From Paenibacillus hexagrammi (GTDB lineage Bacteria; Bacillota; Bacilli; Paenibacillales; NBRC-103111): 64,000 nt of DNA. Under the pieces are notes generated by a model. It was not told the DNA's origin. It saw nothing but the letters and a program-made list of their open reading frames with translations, and did not search any database. The translations under genes and the position numbers were made by a program. This document shows, piece after piece, positions 62,556 to 64,000 of the stretch. Position 1 is the first letter of the stretch. Each line of letters opens with the position of its first letter. The stretch is from NCBI RefSeq assembly GCF_021513275.1, contig NZ_CP090978.1:5251247-5315246 (forward strand), read 5' to 3'.

Positions 62556-63134
62556 GTGAATACACACAAACATGTAATTGGCAATGGCGGTCAAGTTCAG
62601 CAAGTTCACACTCGAAGCTTTACGGGCGCACCTCCTGTAGGAGGTTTTGGTCAATATCCAGGTCTTGGCGGAGGTGCTCCGTTCGCAGACTTTGCACAAG
62701 GAGGAGGTCTCCCGGTCCCATTTGAGGGAGGCGGCGGAGGTGGATTCTTCGGCGGTGGTGCACCTGGAGGAGGTGCCGGTGGAGGCTTTCTCGGGCTAGG
62801 CGGTGGCGCAGGTGCAGGTGCATCCTCCAACCCGCTGAGCGGTCTGAATCTGAAGCAAATCTCCGGCTTCGTCGAAAGGATGGGCGGCATTGACGGAATC
62901 ATCGGCACGATGGGCAAGGTTCAAAAGGTCATTGGCGGCTTTCAGCAAATGGCTCCGATGATGAAGCTCTTGTTCAATTCCTTTGGAAAAGTTAAATCAA
63001 AAGATTCAGATTCTGATGACGATTTTGATTTCGAAAGCCTGACGAAACGCAAACGCAAGCGTAAACGCCGGAGAAAATCATCCTCAGTCCGCCGTAAGAC
63101 CGGCAAATCCAGCAAGAAGCGCACACGCAGATAA
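62556..63134 (+). CDS. Glycine-rich protein with a basic tail (YqfQ/VrrA-like)
   Basis: A 192-residue low-complexity protein. Residues 1-90 are very rich in G, F and P (GGGGGGFFGGGAPGGGAGGG). A helical segment near 96-145 (ISGFVERMGGIDGIIGTMGKV) is the most folded part. After an acidic stretch (SDSDDDFD) the tail is almost all K and R. This layout is like the YqfQ/VrrA spore-associated proteins of Firmicutes, as I remember them. The start is a GTG at 62556 with only a weak ribosome site. A coat or DNA/RNA-binding role is an inference. Confidence 0.6.
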   Translation: MNTHKHVIGNGGQVQQVHTRSFTGAPPVGGFGQYPGLGGGAPFADFAQGGGLPVPFEGGGGGGFFGGGAPGGGAGGGFLGLGGGAGAGASSNPLSGLNLKQISGFVERMGGIDGIIGTMGKVQKVIGGFQQMAPMMKLLFNSFGKVKSKDSDSDDDFDFESLTKRKRKRKRRRKSSSVRRKTGKSSKKRTRR

Positions 63135-63188
63135 GCAGATGAGCTAGCATCAAACATCAATTCCTACAGCCGCTCGAGCCATGCTCCG

Positions 63189-63677
63189 TCATGTCGGGCG
63201 GTTTATTTTTGCAAGAGCCTCCACATACTCGGGATAACGCTTGTTCCACTCTTCTTTACGTTCGATCGTTCGTCCATCGAGCAAAGCCTCAATGACATCT
63301 AGGCAGACGTGCCACCCGGCGAGATCCCTGGGCGTATGATCGGTCAGTTTGCTAAGTGTCTCTATAAGGACAAGTTGACACCCCTCCCCATCCGGCGCTG
63401 CCTGCAGCTCAAAACGAACATGATCCTCCGCCCATTCATAGGCAAGCACAGCCTCCGCTTGAAAATCCGTGATTTTCATATCGATTTGCATACCATTGGG
63501 CATATCAAACTGCATAAATCCGCCTTCGCGCAGGTCTCGCGCCTTAAGCTCTGGAAACCACTTCACAAGCTTCTCGTTATTCGTCAAAAAAGCCCATACC
63601 TCCGCCACAGGGTGCTTCCAGATTCTTTCAAATCGGGCCACATAGCCGCCATGTATCGGTTCAATAACTGCCAACAT
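63189..63677 (-). CDS. SRPBCC-family protein (AHSA1-like)
   Basis: A 162-residue single-domain START/Bet v1-type fold protein. RFERIWKHPVAEVWAFLTNNEKLVKWFPE at the N-terminus and LSKLTDHTPRDLAGWHVCLDVIEALLDG near the C-terminus are typical of AHSA1-like SRPBCC proteins, which bind hydrophobic ligands. No specific ligand can be named. The ATG at 63677 has AGGAGG nearby (CTCCTCC on the plus strand). It stands between the glycine-rich gene and the acetyltransferase. Confidence 0.82.
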   Translation of the reverse strand: MLAVIEPIHGGYVARFERIWKHPVAEVWAFLTNNEKLVKWFPELKARDLREGGFMQFDMPNGMQIDMKITDFQAEAVLAYEWAEDHVRFELQAAPDGEGCQLVLIETLSKLTDHTPRDLAGWHVCLDVIEALLDGRTIERKEEWNKRYPEYVEALAKINRPT

Positions 63678-63752
63678 GATTGTGCTCCTCCTTATGTTAC
63701 TAACTCACATTTTCCGCTACCGCGCGAAGCTACCAGCACACGGTGTGGCGTC

Positions 63753-64000
63753 TCATGACCTTTGCCAACCATCTTCCACGGTCAAAGCGTATAGCTGATG
63801 GTCTTCCCATTTTCCATGAATCTGCAAATATCTCTTCGCCAGCCCCTCATATCGAAAGCCGCACCTTTGCAATACGCGAATGGACGGTTCATTGTTCGGC
63901 ATGACCCCCGCTTGAATGCGATGAAGGCCTGCTGTCTCAAAAGCATAGCGTACACACTGGGATACCGCTTCCGCCATATATCCCTGCCCCTGATGGGCTT
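63753..64000 (-). CDS. GNAT acetyltransferase (RimJ/RimL-like), 5' end beyond window
   Basis: The C-terminal part of a GNAT acetyltransferase. The frame is open to base 64000, reading AHQGQGYMAEAVSQCVRYAF, which is the acetyl-CoA-binding Q/RxxGxG/A loop. VMPNNEPSIRVLQRCGFRYEG and YLQIHGKWEDHQLYAL follow, as in RimJ/RimL-type enzymes that acetylate N-terminal or ribosomal protein amines. The start lies outside the window. The substrate is unknown. Confidence 0.85.
   Translation of the reverse strand, partial: AHQGQGYMAEAVSQCVRYAFETAGLHRIQAGVMPNNEPSIRVLQRCGFRYEGLAKRYLQIHGKWEDHQLYALTVEDGWQRS

Noticed and set aside
1..64000. CRISPR arrays, rRNA and tRNA genes
   Set aside because: No regular direct repeats with spacers and no recognisable tRNA T-loop or acceptor stem were found in the intergenic parts.

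Overview
The window looks like the chromosome of a spore-forming, Paenibacillus-like Firmicute. The reasons are strong AGGAGG-type ribosome binding sites, frequent TTG/GTG starts, three C-terminal S-layer homology (SLH) repeats on a giant secreted enzyme, two perfect Spo0A-type boxes (TGTCGAA), and a housekeeping block with yerC, cbiX, dgkB and rlmCD homologues. The genus is an inference from protein style; no rRNA or tRNA gene was seen.

Layout. 1-6.8 kb: a secreted Ig-like-domain protein (its 3' end lies off the window), the large LuxR-family ATPase regulator upstream of it, and a small membrane protein. 6.8-10.4 kb: assimilatory sulfate activation genes cysD-cysN and a DUF6155-like gene. 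10.7-18.5 kb: one 2.6k-residue cell-surface pectin-degrading enzyme (pectin methylesterase, Fn3 repeats, GH28 polygalacturonase, SLH). 19-58 kb: a largely AT-rich accessory and defence island. It holds a Fic protein; a NUDIX plus PLD/helicase/DUF3427 pair; a full DNA phosphorothioation locus (dndB-C-D-E-A) followed by a second DndD/DndE-like pair; convergent restriction genes dptF-G-H; a MoxR ATPase with a VWA/metallopeptidase-like protein; a decayed ATP-grasp gene; an RNA-repair cluster (Hen1, Pnkp, KptA, TatD-like nuclease); a ribbon-helix-helix-like regulator; and an intact IS66-family element with an 8-bp target duplication. 58.2-64 kb: core-like genes rlmCD (damaged), dgkB, cbiX, yerC, a glycine-rich protein, an SRPBCC protein and a GNAT acetyltransferase cut by the window edge.

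How the genes work together. The dnd genes put sulfur into the DNA backbone (DndA supplies sulfur, DndC/D/E do the modification, DndB regulates), and DptFGH attack unmodified DNA. The second DndD/DndE-like pair, preceded by a small protein and lying between the modification and restriction halves, is the least conventional part. In the RNA-repair cluster Pnkp heals and seals broken RNA, Hen1 methylates the 3' end, and KptA removes 2'-phosphates. Together with Fic and the helicase/NUDIX pair this is a DNA- and RNA-directed defence and repair island.

Sequence quality. Fifteen single-base frame changes interrupt otherwise convincing genes, mostly one-base deletions and many in short homopolymers. 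Correcting them gives proteins with continuous family motifs (for example DndD of 664 aa beside its 668-aa paralogue). This pattern suggests uncorrected indels in the assembly, although real decay or slippage cannot be excluded. Two in-frame TAG codons (kptA, rlmCD) and the stop-ridden ATP-grasp gene are not explained by indels.
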